Origin: Incurvaria masculella
Taxonomy: Eukaryota; Arthropoda; Insecta; Lepidoptera; Incurvariidae
Reading direction: 5' to 3'
DNA: 64,000 nt
Assembly: GCA_946894095.1 (NCBI GenBank)
Contig: OX335650.1
Coordinates: forward strand, 20,186,001 to 20,250,000
In this document: positions 1 to 10,745 of the stretch, one piece after another
Position numbering within the stretch: position 1 is the stretch's first letter
Layout of the letters: the number at the start of each line of letters is the position of its first letter
Translations under genes and position numbers: made by a program
Notes under the pieces: generated by a model
Database searches by the model: none
What the model was told of the DNA's origin: nothing
Seen by the model: the letters and a program-made list of their open reading frames with translations, nothing else

Positions 1-305
1 CGATGGAGAAATAATTTCCATACAACGAGCGCGCAAAAAATGACGCCACGCGACTTGCAACATTATATCGCCGTTCATAGCGCCGTAGCGCAGTGATGAA
101 AACGGAGAAAAATCTAATTTTTTGTCTCCCAAATTGATAGGTAAACTGATAAAAATAAGAATTATTTTTCAATAAACCTGATGGTCGTTACGTCATTCTT
201 CATTAGTAGTGAGAGCCGAAACAAAGGCCAAATTCCTCCCGCGGCACAAGCAGGTACCTACGTCGCTTATTCCAAGGAATGTGACAAGTAGTGTCGACAC
301 TTTTT
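1..305. other. No gene recognised
   Basis: Mixed-composition DNA with no long ORF and no repeat that I could match elsewhere in the window. Confidence 0.5.
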
Positions 306-652
306 AGGGTTCCGTACCCAAAGGGTGAAAACGGAACCCTATTACTAATCCTCTGCTCTCCGTCCGTCCGTCCGTCCGTCCGTCAATCCGTCTGTCCGTC
401 CGTCTGTCCGTCCGTCCGTCCGTCCGTCCGTCCGTCCGTCCGTCTGTCACAGGGCTCTATCTCATGAACCGTAATAGGTAGGCAGCTGAAATTTTCACAG
501 AGTGTGTACTTATTTTGCCGCTATAACAACAAATAGGTAAATTAAAAAAATATATGAAAATTAAAGGGGGGCCCATACAAAAGAAACGTGATTTTTGGTG
601 TTGATGGTACCGAACCCTTCGTGTGCGAGTCCGACTCGCACTTGGCCCGTTT
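306..652 (+). mobile_element. GTTCCGT/(GTCC)n lepidopteran interspersed element, copy 1
   Basis: Begins GGGTTCCGTACCCAAAGG, followed by GTGAAAACGGAACCCTATTACT, a (GTCC)n/(GTCT)n microsatellite at about 360-445, and the conserved block around CATGAACCGTAATAGGTAGGC. It ends with GGTACCGAACCCTTCGTGTG and GAGTCCGACTCGCACTTGGC. The same modules in the same order recur at 12.75, 20.12, 47.4, 49.5 and 56.3 kb. It resembles the microsatellite-associated non-autonomous elements known from Lepidoptera. No coding capacity is seen. The order and ends are seen directly; the family link is from general knowledge. Confidence 0.85.
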
Positions 653-1124
653 TTTTAGTTCAATTTGCTCTCCTGTGGCCGCCTGGTACGCAGCATCCTC
701 TATTTAGCTGCTATTTGCCGCGGCAGCGAGTGCCGCGTCTTTTGTCGTTTGAACATCTTTTTTTCGACGTTGGCGACGTTGTCGTCGTTGTTCGTCGTTG
801 TTGATGTCAAAAACGGAACCCTATTACTGCATGCAATTGTATTCGGTGCGGTGCGTACCTAGTTATGCGCTGCTCGTCGATTGTGCGCGGAGCGTACAAT
901 TGCGTGAGGTCGCGTATGCGCGCTCGTCGATTGTATCTCGTTCACTCGCGTCAGTCGCGCGGTCGCGCCGCGCCGAAGTGTCTTATAATATTTGGACGCT
1001 CCGCTGTAGCGCCACAGAGCAGCGCTGTGCAACAATCGAATAATGTAGATTTGTATTCGAATGAATCGAATAACGGGAACAATCGAATAATTCGATTGTT
1101 TTTATTCGCAATCGCCTATCGCTA
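653..1124. repeat. Low-complexity CGT/TCG-rich and AATCGAATAA-rich DNA
   Basis: Contains runs such as GTTGTCGTCGTTGTTCGTCG, a short stray piece of the GTTCCGT element (AAAACGGAACCCTATTACTG at about 809-828), repeated GCGCTCGTCGATTGT motifs, and palindromic AATCGAATAATTCGATTG at about 1080-1100. Short ORFs here have skewed composition and look non-coding. Confidence 0.55.
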
Positions 1125-2985
1125 GTCTACGACCAGTGTTTCCAATGATATAACGAAAACAAATTTTGACATGACAGACAGGCAGATCAGGACGGGGCGT
1201 TTATATTGAGTGGTCGCTTGATGGGTCTACGATCAGTGTTTCCCATTATATAACGAAAACCAATTTTGACATGACAGACGGGTAGATCAGGTCGGGACGT
1301 TTAATTTAAGTGGTCGCATCATGGGTCTACAACCAGTGTTTCCCATGATATAACGAAAACGAATTTTGACATGACAGACAGGTAGATCAGGTCGGGGCGG
1401 TTATTTTGAGTGGTCGCATGATGGGTCTACGACCAGTGTTTCCCATGATATAACGAAAACAAATTTTGACATGACAGACAGGTAGATCAGATCGGGGCGT
1501 TTATATTGAGTGGTCGCTTGATGGGTCTACGATCAGTGTTTCCCACGATATAACGAAAACAAATTTTGACATGACAAACAGGTAGATCAGGTCGGGGCGT
1601 TTATTTTGAGTGGTCGCATGATGGGTCTAAGACCAGTGTTTCCCATGATATAACAAAAAACAATTTTGACATGACAGACACAGGTAGATTAGGTCGGGCG
1701 TTTATTTTGAGTGGTCGCATGATGGGTCTACGACCAGTGTTTTCCATGATATAATGAAAACAAATTTTGACATGACAGACGGGTAGATCAGGTCGGGACG
1801 TTTAATTTGAGTGGTCGCATGATGGGTCTACGACCAGTGTTTTCCATGATATAACGAAAACAAATTTTGACATGACAGACGGGTAGATCAGGTCGGGACG
1901 TTTAATTTGAGTGGTCGCCTCATGGGTCTACAACCAGTGTTTCCCATGATATAACGAAAAACAATTTTGACATGACCGACAGGTAGATTAGGTCGGGGCG
2001 TTTATTTTGAGTGGTCGCATGATGGGTCTACGACCAGTGTTTTCCATGATATAATGAAAACAAATTTTGACATGACAGACGGGTAGATCAGGTCGGGACT
2101 TTTACTTTGAGTGGTCGCATAATGGGTCTACGACCAGTGTTTCCCAAGATATACCGAAAACTAATTTTGACATGACAGACAGGTAGATCAGGTCGGGGTG
2201 TTTATTTTGAGTGGTCGCATGATGGGTCTACTACCAGTGTTTCCCATGATATAACGAAAACAAATTTTGACATTACAGGAAGTTAGATCAGGTCGGGGCG
2301 TTTATTTTGAGTGGTCGCATGATGGGTCTACGAACAGTGTTTCCCAAGCTATAATGAAAACAAATTTTGACATGACAGGAAGTTAAATCAGGTCGGGGCG
2401 TTTATTTTGAGTGGTCGCATGATGGGTCTACGACCAGTGCTTCCCGTGATAAAACGAAAACCAATTTTGACATGACAGGAAGTTTAATCAGGTCGGGGCG
2501 TTTATTTTGAGTGGTCGCATGATGGGTCTACGACCAGTGCTTCCCGTGATAAAACGAAAACCAATGTTGACATGACAGGAAGGTAGATCAGGTCGGGGCG
2601 TTTATTTTGAGTGGTCGCATGATGGGTCTACGACCAGTGTTGACCATGATATAACGAAAACAAATTTTGACATGACAGACAGGTAGATCAGGTCCGGGCG
2701 TTTATTTTGAGTGGTCGCATGATGGGTCTACTACCAGTGTTTCCCATGATATAACGAAAACAAATTTTGACATGACAGGAAGTTAGATCAGGTCGGGGCG
2801 TTTATTTTGAGTGGTCGCATGATGGGTCTACGACCAGTGTTTCCCATGATACAACGAAAACAAATTTTGACATGACAGGGAAGGTAAATCAGGTCGGAGC
2901 GTTTATTTTGAGTGGTCGCATGATGGGTCTACGACAAATGTTTCCCCAGATATAGCGAAAACATATTTGGTCATGACATGACATG
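1125..2985 (+). repeat. 100-bp tandem satellite, 19 units
   Basis: Units starting GTCTACGACCAGTGTTTCCC recur at 1125, 1225, 1325, 1425, 1525, 1625, 1726, 1826, 1926, 2026, 2126, 2226, 2326, 2426, 2526, 2626, 2726, 2826 and 2927. The last unit decays after about 55 bases. Inside each unit are ATATAACGAAAACAAATTTT, GACATGACAGACAGGTAGAT and TTTGAGTGGTCGCATGATGG. Spacing is almost exactly 100 bp despite many substitutions, so indels are rare. Variants GACAGACAGG, GACAGACGGG and GACAGGAAG are arranged in blocks, which points to local homogenisation. No coding potential. Confidence 0.97.
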
Positions 2986-3102
2986 TACAACACATGAAAT
3001 TGAACTGAACCGTTCCTCCGAGATTAATATTGGAGTTTCTTTTCGTCATAGAATTTATTTTATTTTATTATATTTTAAATTTTTATTATTATTTTATTTT
3101 AG

Positions 3103-3252
3103 CTATTTGTTGTTATAGCGGTAAAAAAAATACACACTCCGTGAACATTTCAGCTGCCTACCTAAGGCCCTGTGACAGACGGACTGACGGACGGACACCG
3201 GAGGCTTAGTAATAGGGTTTCGTTTTCACCCTTTGGGTACGGTACCCTAAAA
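3103..3252 (-). mobile_element. GTTCCGT/(GTCC)n element, truncated copy 2
   Basis: Reverse-orientation piece running from GCTATTTGTTGTTATAGCGG through CAGCTGCCTACCTAAGGCCC, a short GACGGACGG stretch and CACCCTTTGGGTACGG. It lacks the CCGACTCGCACTTGG end. Confidence 0.8.
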
Positions 3253-3770
3253 ACGAACCAACAAAACAAAACATATTATTTATGTCATTTATTCTTTTCA
3301 CGGAGTTTTCCTTCTGTTCATGTTATTAATTATTCTGTGCCGCCGACAAAAACTACAAAAATCCGCCCGCCGAGCTATCTGCCAAGGTCATGTGACTTGT
3401 CCTGTTGCGACCCGTCCGCACGTTCCATGGGGAGGCGGATATTTGCGGCCGCCCCAATACTCGTAGTGCCCGCTAGGCTTGAGAAGGAGAATTTAGCATA
3501 ATTACGTAACGACAGTCGTGGCACAATGGTTTTAGTGTCGTATTTTTGCTGCGAAGTTGAGAACCACACAAATCGATGTCGGTTCCTGGAAACATCACTT
3601 TTTTATATTATAACAAATATTTTATTTATTTATGATATTTTTATTTATTTATATCTTGCTAACCGAACGTTACTAACCAGTGTCAATTATTTCGGCTTTA
3701 GACCTCAATAACATTTTATTGAGAATTTTACAGCGCCATCTATGAAGTTCAGCTGATGCTCGTAGGAATT
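3253..3770. other. No gene recognised
   Basis: Two short overlapping ORFs on opposite strands (about 3375-3569) show no recognisable family. ACAGCGCCATCTATGAAGTT at 3730 matches a motif repeated at 6932-7075, so part of this is interspersed repeat. Confidence 0.4.
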
Positions 3771-3883
3771 TGGTTCGGAACTTTGTTACTGTCGCGATCC
3801 CGAAAGCGATCTCCGCGTGCGGAGAGTCGTGCGGAGAGGCGTGCGCCCGCTTCGAAACATCGCAGCGGACTGAGGCTACCGAA

Positions 3884-3951
3884 ATGGCGATAGATAGTCG
3901 CCAAGAGAACGAAAGGGAAAGGGATACTTTACGGTGCTCAGAAATTTTGTC
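3884..3951 (+). CDS. Candidate 5' coding exon ending at a splice donor
   Basis: An ATG in strong context (CCGAAATGGCG, A at -3 and G at +4) opens 23 codons reading MAIDSRQENERERDTLRCSE and ending with Ile-Leu-Ser, then runs directly into GTAAGT at 3952-3957, a consensus 5' splice site. The sequence before it (3790-3880) is GC-rich, unlike its surroundings, as expected for a promoter or 5' exon. The peptide is charged and matches no family I know. No downstream exon was identified, so this is an inference from context, donor and composition only. Confidence 0.25.
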
Positions 3952-4312
3952 GTAAGTCCAAAATTAATTTTTTTGATGCTTTGAAACAATAATCATTCAA
4001 AAATTTGAAAATCATGATGCAAATATAATGTGAGATTACTAGCACTGTAATTAATACCAATTCTGAGAAATAAAGCATAATGTGAAAAAATCGACCTATT
4101 TTCGCGATATTTTTCTATCGGGCCAATGTTATGCTATTGGAACAATAATCATTCAGATTAAGCGGATATAAGTGAAGTTTCATATAACGCAATTTTAGCA
4201 TGATTAGTTCAATATTCTCTGAGAAATTAAGACAAAGCTAAGTGCGATTTAGCGTCATACGGAGCCTTAAGAGTGTATGGATTGGATATAGATAAGGCTT
4301 CTTAAGGTGGGC

Positions 4313-4585
4313 CTTCCCGCTCAACTCCCCATACAAACGTGAAAAGAAGACCACGCCCATATTTCTTTTCAGAGATCCAAAATTTTGCTCAAAATAGCTT
4401 TATTTGATTGAACTAAATGTCTGATGACTGTTGGCATGGTAAATTTATGTTTGGTTTCTAAGTTATGAGGTCCAAAAGTTCGAATTTTTCGCGCGTTTTA
4501 TATAATAACTTTGGAGGTGGATTACTCAACGACAAAATAAAAACATCTTAAAAAATTTTTTTGTTATCAGACATAGCTTGTCACA
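4313..4585 (+). mobile_element. AAGGTGGCCCA-type TIR element, 5' half only
   Basis: Begins CTTAAGGTGGGCCTTCCCGC and carries CAGAGATCCAAAATTTTGCTC and TTCGAATTTTTCGCGCGTTT, matching the left half of the full element at 52093-52606. It stops near the internal motif TTATCAGACATAGC. The matching right half lies separately at 8411-8653. Confidence 0.85.
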
Positions 4586-4602
4586 TTACCATTTATAATA
4601 AA

Positions 4603-4690
4603 CTAGCTGCAGTACCCGGCTCCGCTCGGGTCCATGTCCTTTTGGACTGATGTCGAGCTAAATTATTTCCTAGATAAAAAGTAGGTAGCC
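4603..4690 (-). mobile_element. Helitron-like 3' end
   Basis: Read on the minus strand this ends CCGAGCGGAGCCGGGTACTG followed by CAGCTAGTTT: a GC-rich hairpin-type terminus and a CTAG end, as in lepidopteran Helitrons. Related ends occur at 16.5, 20.1, 22.7 and 41.0 kb. Confidence 0.65.
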
Positions 4691-4889
4691 CAAAAGGCTG
4701 GTCAATAAATATGTTATTTATCTGCTACTTTTTAATCATAACGGGTGGAGCCGATATGCATTAATTAAATAAGAAATATTCTAACGTTCCCATTTATAAT
4801 ACATAGGGCGCACTATAAGTTTCACTATAAGTTTTCGGAACTGTCCACTTAGCTAAATAATATCTTAAAAGTAATTAAGTAATTTGGTA

Positions 4890-5040
4890 TTATAACTCAT
4901 AGGGCCGTGTGCACGAAAGGGAAAAAAATCAAAATCATCGTCAGCTTAAACAGGTCACTTTGTAGGGACAGTATGGAAGGAACTCTATGCGGTTCACTGA
5001 AAGTGACGTATTTGAACATTGATTAACTCATCCCTCTCGG
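4890..5040 (+). mobile_element. Short fold-back repeat, copy A
   Basis: GTGCACGAAAGGG, then AACAGGTCACTTTGTAGGGA, AGTATGGAAGGAACTCTATG and GTTCACTGAAAGTGACG match, in reverse orientation, 43790-43955. The right terminus is not clear here. Confidence 0.65.
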
Positions 5041-5516
5041 TATGCAATCGGTTCTTAGGCTATTTTGACTTGTTTGTTTTGTCTTACTGTGATTCGTTTT
5101 TGCATTGTGGCGTCATTTAAAAAAAAATGCGTGTGTATATATCACCATATGATATTAACTTAGTTATGAAAATGTTCATAGCATTATTTTATACAATATT
5201 AAGTTTAATTTGACGGCTCAGCAAATCCTTGCTCGGAATCAAACTGCTTTTGACGATGAAACACCATGAAAGGGGACTATCGCGTCAATCTTGTGACTAA
5301 TTTCGTGATGTCAGCTTTATACAATTAAAACATAAATGATGTGCGCCGTAAAATGAAACAGACAGGCATGCAGACTGTTGCTTTGGGGACTGTGAATAGT
5401 GATTTGTATAACACCATCTGTTTGCTGGAAGTAAATGACGAACTTCGTAAAAATAACAGTAAACGCAGCATATTTTTTTTATTCTATTTCTTACTTACGT
5501 ACTTCCACGTTAAAAT

Positions 5517-5715
5517 GGATCAAAAACACGACAATTTTCATGCCCCGATGATGCATTCCTTCTATGCGATGGTACCTATGTATCATCCCAGGCGGAATGA
5601 ACCCTACGAATGGTGTACAAAAGTTTTACGTGGCATACAAATCACAGCCAGCCTCAACATCGAACATGGTCACCCATCCGTAACTGGAGCGCACTCAGAG
5701 ACGCCAAACGTAGAT
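5517..5715 (-). mobile_element. 5S-type SINE, partial
   Basis: Shares the SINE body (ATGCGATGGTACC...CCCAGGCGG) and the junction AGCCAGCCTCAACATCGAAC followed by ATGGTCACCCATCCGTAACTGG. The last block is like the internal 5S rRNA region seen in the fuller copy at 58470-58855. Read on the minus strand the head comes first. Confidence 0.6.
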
Positions 5716-5744
5716 TCAATTCGCATATAAATTGGGTGAGTGGT

Positions 5745-6150
5745 TCGCAAGTTTTTTTTTTATGCGACCTGACATGGATGGCTAATATCACACAACTACC
5801 GTTATGATATCAGCCCACAATGCACCACATTTCCGAAGGAATTTGGTGCCATGCCAGGACCTTCCCTTTATGAGCACGGCTACATTGAACTGGATGGAAA
5901 ACACGGACAATTTTTCATTCAAGCTTTGACCATCTTTTCATCCAATGCGATGGTACCAACCCGGGCGGGCTTAAAACCTACCACCTAGTAGGTGAAGGGA
6001 CCTACAGTTTTACATGGATTCCGGATGATGGAGCAGCTCGCATTCGTGACGAAAATGCACTTATCGAACTCTGAAAGAGAAAGACAGTGGTGCAAGTCGG
6101 TATTGAACCCAGGCCTCTGGTACGCTAGGCCAGTCCCCGCGCAAGTTATA
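5745..6150 (-). mobile_element. tRNA-headed SINE, near full length
   Basis: On the minus strand the head contains GCGCGGGGACTGGCCTAGCG and a pol III B-box-like GGGTTCAATACC. Then come CACTGTCTTTCTCTTTCAGA, the body with GCCCGGGTTGGTACCATCGC, and a tail ending CATCCATGTCAGGTCGCAT plus an A-rich tract. This is the commonest SINE body in the window. Confidence 0.88.
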
Positions 6151-6900
6151 AGCATTTTACCCCACTGCTCACCGCTCCGGTAATTTAGAGTGATTTCATG
6201 TAGCTTTTAAGTTGTGAGCACAATCAGGCTAGACGTGGAAACCAAAAGGTCTACATCGGATCTTAATTTATAAGCATATAACATCTTTAATATAAAAGTT
6301 AATCAATAGCTGTAAGTTTTTCTTATTTTGTTTCTCTGTTCTACACTATGCATATACTGCTTCGTCCTACTACTTTTGCAAAACTTGTGAAATACGAAGC
6401 TGGCCTAACATATTTTCTAAGCAATATATTAACACTTATATTAAGTTTTCTATGTTACTCTGTTAGTTTTTCCTGAAATAAATAAATAAAATAAATAAGC
6501 ATTTCAAACCACTGCTTATTTGCACACCCCTCTCATAATTTTGCCTGATGCTAATTAGTCCTAAAATTGCGGAAATAATAAACCCATGCGATATAAATTA
6601 GGTACAATTAGGGAGTCTCGAAAGAAGATACATAAATGCAATCAGCGATAGCGCCATTTCTTGACCAAAAACATATGAACTATTCATTAAAAAACAGGTG
6701 CGTTTTCATATACCTAGTACGAAGATATAATGGGTTACCCATATAAATTTTCATATGTTTCATGATCTTCTATGAGACAAAAGAGATGCCTTATTTAATG
6801 CTGTTCTGGCCTGTACAAAGTTATTGTACACAGAAAGCAAAGAATATAAATATAAAGTTATATAATGCTATAGTAAATAGTTGCGGCGAAAATATTTGCA
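6151..6900. other. AT-rich DNA, no gene recognised
   Basis: No ORF of note. The AATAAATAAATAAAATAAATAA run near 6478-6498 resembles the A-rich tail of a LINE or SINE. Confidence 0.4.
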
Positions 6901-6919
6901 GAATTTCGATCTTTGAAAA

Positions 6920-7085
6920 TATTTAATTTCACAGCGCCATCTATCGCGCTATCTATCGCGATTTCACAGCGCCATCTATCGCGCCATGATCTTCTAATCG
7001 CCAATCACACGTGGCGCCATCTCTACCCGGATAGAAGTTATTCTTTTCTATGAGAGTACACGTGGCGCCATCTCTACCCAGATGT
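6920..7085. repeat. CAGCGCCATCTATCGCG / GGCGCCATCTCTACCC repeats
   Basis: Short direct repeats: ACAGCGCCATCTATCGCG at about 6931 and 6967, and CACGTGGCGCCATCTCTACC at about 7008 and 7061. They flank TATTCTTTTCTATGAGAGTA. Confidence 0.7.
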
Positions 7086-7529
7086 TTACCTAGTTTGCAC
7101 ATTTTGCTTCCTTTTCTTCAAATGTGATTTATGTTTTAAACGGATGTGTGTGTAATACTTTTTAAAATTTTTGGTTTTCTCTTTTTTTTGTATTGTGTTG
7201 CTTATTTTTTTTTCTCTCTTTTTTTAATGTTTCGACAGGATTCGAAGGATTTGGTTTTTATTTTATTGTTTTAGGGACCAGACGTAAATCAGCGTTGCTG
7301 CTCACTAAGTGAAATGCAACTTATGCTGAGATGGTCCCTGTTATATTTATTATATTTATTATTTATGTTATAAATCTTACAGTCTATATGATGAATAAAT
7401 GATGTTTGATTTGATTTGATAGTGAAAGCCGAGATATTAATAGATATGTGTATATTTATTAAGTCTAATCCATGCTATAATTATTTGCGAGACCCCATAA
7501 ACAATAAAATGTAAAAAACGGAAAAAAAA

Positions 7530-7865
7530 TTGAGGGTATCAGGATTCGAAACTATACCCTCCCGAACAAAATACGTATAGAAGAGTCGGTTATTCGCCCT
7601 GCGCCATCCGCTTTCTGACATTCAGTGCGAAAATAGTGAATTGAGAGTGTTTTAGAGAGAGCGGTCAAAATGACGCCGCCAGTAACGCCACCATACGCAA
7701 CGGAATGGTATTAATTTTGTTTGAGAGTAATTTCATTGATATTGCTCAGCCCTTAGGATATTTAGCGTGATGGTATGTACCTTAAAGCGCTCTCCGCGAT
7801 GTTCTCTTGAAATTGGTTTAATTCGCATCTTGATCTGTTTTGTGGTTACGGAGATATATAAGTAG
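7530..7865 (-). mobile_element. tRNA-derived SINE family 2, unit 1
   Basis: A copy of the unit at 8030-8410. Both share TTGAGAGTAATTTCATTGAT followed by ATTGCTCAGCC, AGGATATTTAGCGTGATGG and TCTTGATCTGTT...GTGGTTACGGAGAT. The head has decayed (AGGATTCGAAACTATACCC). Confidence 0.8.
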
Positions 7866-7889
7866 AGAAGAAGAAGATAAAATAAATGA

Positions 7890-7965
7890 TATAAAATATA
7901 ATATAATAATAATAATAATATAATATAATATAATATAATATAATATATAAAGAGAAGAGAAGAGA
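7890..7965. repeat. AT microsatellite (AAT/ATAAT)n
   Basis: Runs of AATAATAATAAT and ATAATATAATATAATATAAT between the two family 2 SINE units. Confidence 0.9.
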
Positions 7966-8029
7966 TTATATAAGTAGAGATAAAAAAACATAAAAATTAT
8001 ATGCGAGATAAAAAAAACAAAAAAACTAA

Positions 8030-8410
8030 TTGAGTTTCCAGGATTCGAACCTGATACCTCCCTTGAACAAAACATATTTGAACCAGTCGGTTATACGCGC
8101 TATGCCAACTGGCTTCTTGCTTTAATCGCGAAAATTGTTAATCCTTTCTATTTTAGAGATATTTGGAAGGCGGGCAAAGTGACGCCGCACGTAGCGCCGC
8201 CATGCGCCACAAAATTGGTATTAATTTAATTTGAGAGTAATTTCATTGATATTGCTCAGCCTTTAGGATATTTAGCGTGATGGTATGTATCCTAAAGCAA
8301 GCCCCGCGATTTAATCTGTAAATCGGTACAAACGGCATCTTGATCTGTTCCGTGGTTACGGAGATTACCTTTCAAATGTGGACAGACGTTGCCTTTTATA
8401 TAAGTAGAGA
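8030..8410 (-). mobile_element. tRNA-derived SINE family 2, unit 2
   Basis: Read on the minus strand the head contains an A-box-like TTGGCATAGCGCG and a perfect B box in CAGGTTCGAATCCTGG. The body is shared with 7530-7865. The tail reads back from TATATAAGTAGAGAT, a common lepidopteran SINE 3' motif that is also seen beside unit 1. Confidence 0.85.
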
Positions 8411-8653
8411 TTTGGTTGTTGTTAGATTTTTTACTGCAGCCGTCGTGGTTTACTTTTAGCTATACGTCATTTTGTAATTAAAATTTTCGTAAATCTTCCC
8501 AAATCAAACACTATGCGCATTGTCTGCTTTGTGGACATGTTTCATCCTCCTCATCACAGAGCCTGTCTTTTTCTTTGAAACAGAGAAGGTCCCAGAGCGC
8601 AATAGCACGGTTTTGTACCGTGCCAGCTTACATATGATTTAATCCCGCCGGGT
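8411..8653 (+). mobile_element. AAGGTGGCCCA-type TIR element, 3' half only
   Basis: Matches the right half of the full element at 52093-52606: TCTTTGAAACAGAGAAGGTC, CCAGAGCGCAATAGCACGG, TTTTGTACCGTGCC and TCCCGCCGGGT. The left half is absent here. Confidence 0.85.
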
Positions 8654-8750
8654 GTACGCAGAACGGAATTCTGAGCTTTGATAAAGAAGATTAACGCCTG
8701 CTTAGCAGATTCGCTTCACTTGGCGATACCATATCGTATAACTCTTCTTG

Positions 8751-8925
8751 GAATTCCCTGGTCAGGAATCAGGAATATTTCAGTCGAGAAAATAACTTTT
8801 ATAGCGGTTGCCAAAGCGGTTATCTCGACGAAAAGATTCCGGAGCGCGGTAATTATTTTTTTTTCTATTACGATAATCATCTTGACAACCGCTACGAAAG
8901 CGGTTTTCTCGACTGAAATACTCTT
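8751..8925. mobile_element. Fold-back MITE family A (copy 1)
   Basis: Inverted arms TATTTCAGTCGAGAAAA and TTTTCTCGACTGAAATA flank inner arms with CTTTTATAGCGGTTGCCAAA and CGACGAAAAGATTCCGGAGC. Two relatives lie at 21909-22132 and 51110-51245. The ORF across it is a by-product. Confidence 0.85.
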
Positions 8926-9197
8926 GAATGTACAGAGGGGTGCAGGTGATTGGGGCTAAGACTTATATTAAGATGGACCCCTGGATGAAGGACGCTGCAT
9001 AAGCCAATTTATTCATCAACAAATCAAAAGCGTCCCTCATCGAAAAGCCTTTTTACTCAGTAGACGAATTTCTGATCGAATATTAATAATTCTATTTAAA
9101 AAAATCTCAATAATGTTTAAACATCTGACCTTATTTCGATGGCATCTTTCTTATTGAACGATGTATTTTTTGTGTTGCATTGTATTTTTTTATGATT

Positions 9198-9410
9198 TAG
9201 GGCCGATTTTTAAATCCTCAGTACTTAACGGTCTGATAGGAAAATATACTTTGGCCAAAAGACAGTCAGTACCGGATGCTTTCTCCTATCATTATTAATA
9301 CAAATATGGGCTTACTACAACGGATGGATAGCAGCGGCGTAAAAAATAATCGTCGAATAGTCAACTGACATTGACTAACTGACTTCTAGACTATTGAAAA
9401 ATCGGCCCTT
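9198..9410. mobile_element. Fold-back MITE family B (copy 1)
   Basis: Terminal inverted repeats: AGGGCCGATTTTTAAATC at the left and ATTGAAAAATCGGCCCTT at the right. A second copy is at 48011-48245. Confidence 0.88.
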
Positions 9411-9681
9411 GATGACCTATAATTACTGAACTGCGGTTGTGCGGTCGTTTATAATTCATGAACGAACTGAACCGGACTGAACTAATAACCTCGCACTTCG
9501 ATAATGTTCTCAGACATTATTTTCAGCAGACTATTAGACGTATTTGAGAAGTAAAGTTATGTAATTTACGAATAAAATTTAAGCTAAGTTAGTATAAATA
9601 TACAAACCTGATAAAATCTCAGTGCTCAGTTCTCAAATTACCGCTTACTTCTTTAAGTCGACGTTTCGTCGTCGCTGCCAA

Positions 9682-10085
9682 CATTTTTTTTTATGCGACC
9701 TGACCTAGATTGTTGTGTGGCTACACGACTACCGTTATGATATTATAATGTACCACATTCCCGAAGGAATTAGGTGCCATGCCAGGACCTTCCCTTTTAA
9801 GCACGGCTACATTGAACTGGGTGGAAAACACGGCCAATTTTTCATTGCCGCTTCGACCATTTTATCATCCAATGCGACGGTACCAAACCGGGCGGGCTTA
9901 AACCCTACCACCTAGTAGGGGAAGGGGACCTACAGTTTTACATGGATTCCGAACCATGGAGCAGCTCGCATTTGTAACGAAATGTAAATATCGAAGTCGG
10001 AAAGAGAAAGACAGTGGTGCATGTCGGAATTGAACCCAGACTTCTGGGGCGCTAGGTCAGTCCCCGCGCCACTAGGCTATGAGCT
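9682..10085 (-). mobile_element. tRNA-headed SINE, near full length
   Basis: Minus-strand head AGCCTAGTGGCGCGGGGACT (A-box-like), then CTGGGTTCAATTCCGAC (B-box-like), ACCACTGTCTTTCTCTTTCC, the GTTTGGTACCGTCGCATTGG body segment and the usual tail to GGTCGCATAAAAAAAA. Among the best preserved copies in the window. Confidence 0.9.
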
Positions 10086-10320
10086 GCTCAAAGGCCGCCT
10101 GTCACGCCGCCTTACCTGAAGAACTCCACAATTAGGTGGATGAAACGTCGACTCAAACAAGTAAGCGATCATTTTAGCACGGTTTATCCGAAATGATTTC
10201 AATAATGTGTAACTATAGTGAAATATATGCGACATAACATTGTTGTTTAATATCTCGACTAATCGTGGCGTGGCGTGGCGAGAAATCTTTATAAATACAA
10301 ATATTCTTATCACGAATGGC

Positions 10321-10745
10321 ATTTTTTTATGGAACCTGATAAGGCTGGCTTATGCCACAGAACTACTGTCAGGATATTAGCCCATTAAACCACATTCCCG
10401 AAGGAATTAGGTTCAATGCCTGGACCTTTCCTTTATGAGCACGGCTACACAGAACAGGATAAAATTTTTGTTCATTGCCACTTCAACCATAGTTTCATGC
10501 GGTGGTACCAACCCGGGCGGGTTGGTACCACCGCATTGGACCCAAGACCTATAGACCCTACCACCTAGTACGGGGTCCTACAGATTTACATTGGTTCCGA
10601 ACCATGGTACAGCTCATATTCATAACGAAATGAACTAATGTAATTGAGAAATATCAAGAAAGTTGTGCATGGGCGGGGCGAGGGTTTGAACCCATAACCT
10701 CTCGCATGAAAGGCAAGCCACCTAGCCCCTATACCATTAAAAGGT
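10321..10745 (-). mobile_element. SINE with same body, different tRNA-like head
   Basis: The body and tail are as in neighbouring copies, but the minus-strand head reads CTAGGTGGCTTGCCTTTCAT then GAGAGGTTATGGGTTCAAACCC, a different tRNA-like sequence. Inside the body, GCGGTGGTACCAACCCGGGC is followed by its near-exact reverse complement, giving a hairpin at about 10499-10535. Confidence 0.8.

Noticed and set aside
360..445. The (GTCC)n tract as an isolated microsatellite
   Set aside because: It is an internal part of an element seen seven times with fixed flanks.
1125..2985. Regularly spaced repeats, as in a CRISPR array
   Set aside because: The whole 100-bp unit is conserved, with no variable spacers, and the DNA is from an insect chromosome. 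It is a satellite.
5341..5730. 129-codon ORF
   Set aside because: Its second half is SINE sequence and the first half shows no family features.
7818..8075. 85-codon minus-strand ORF
   Set aside because: Lies across the AT microsatellite and a SINE head.
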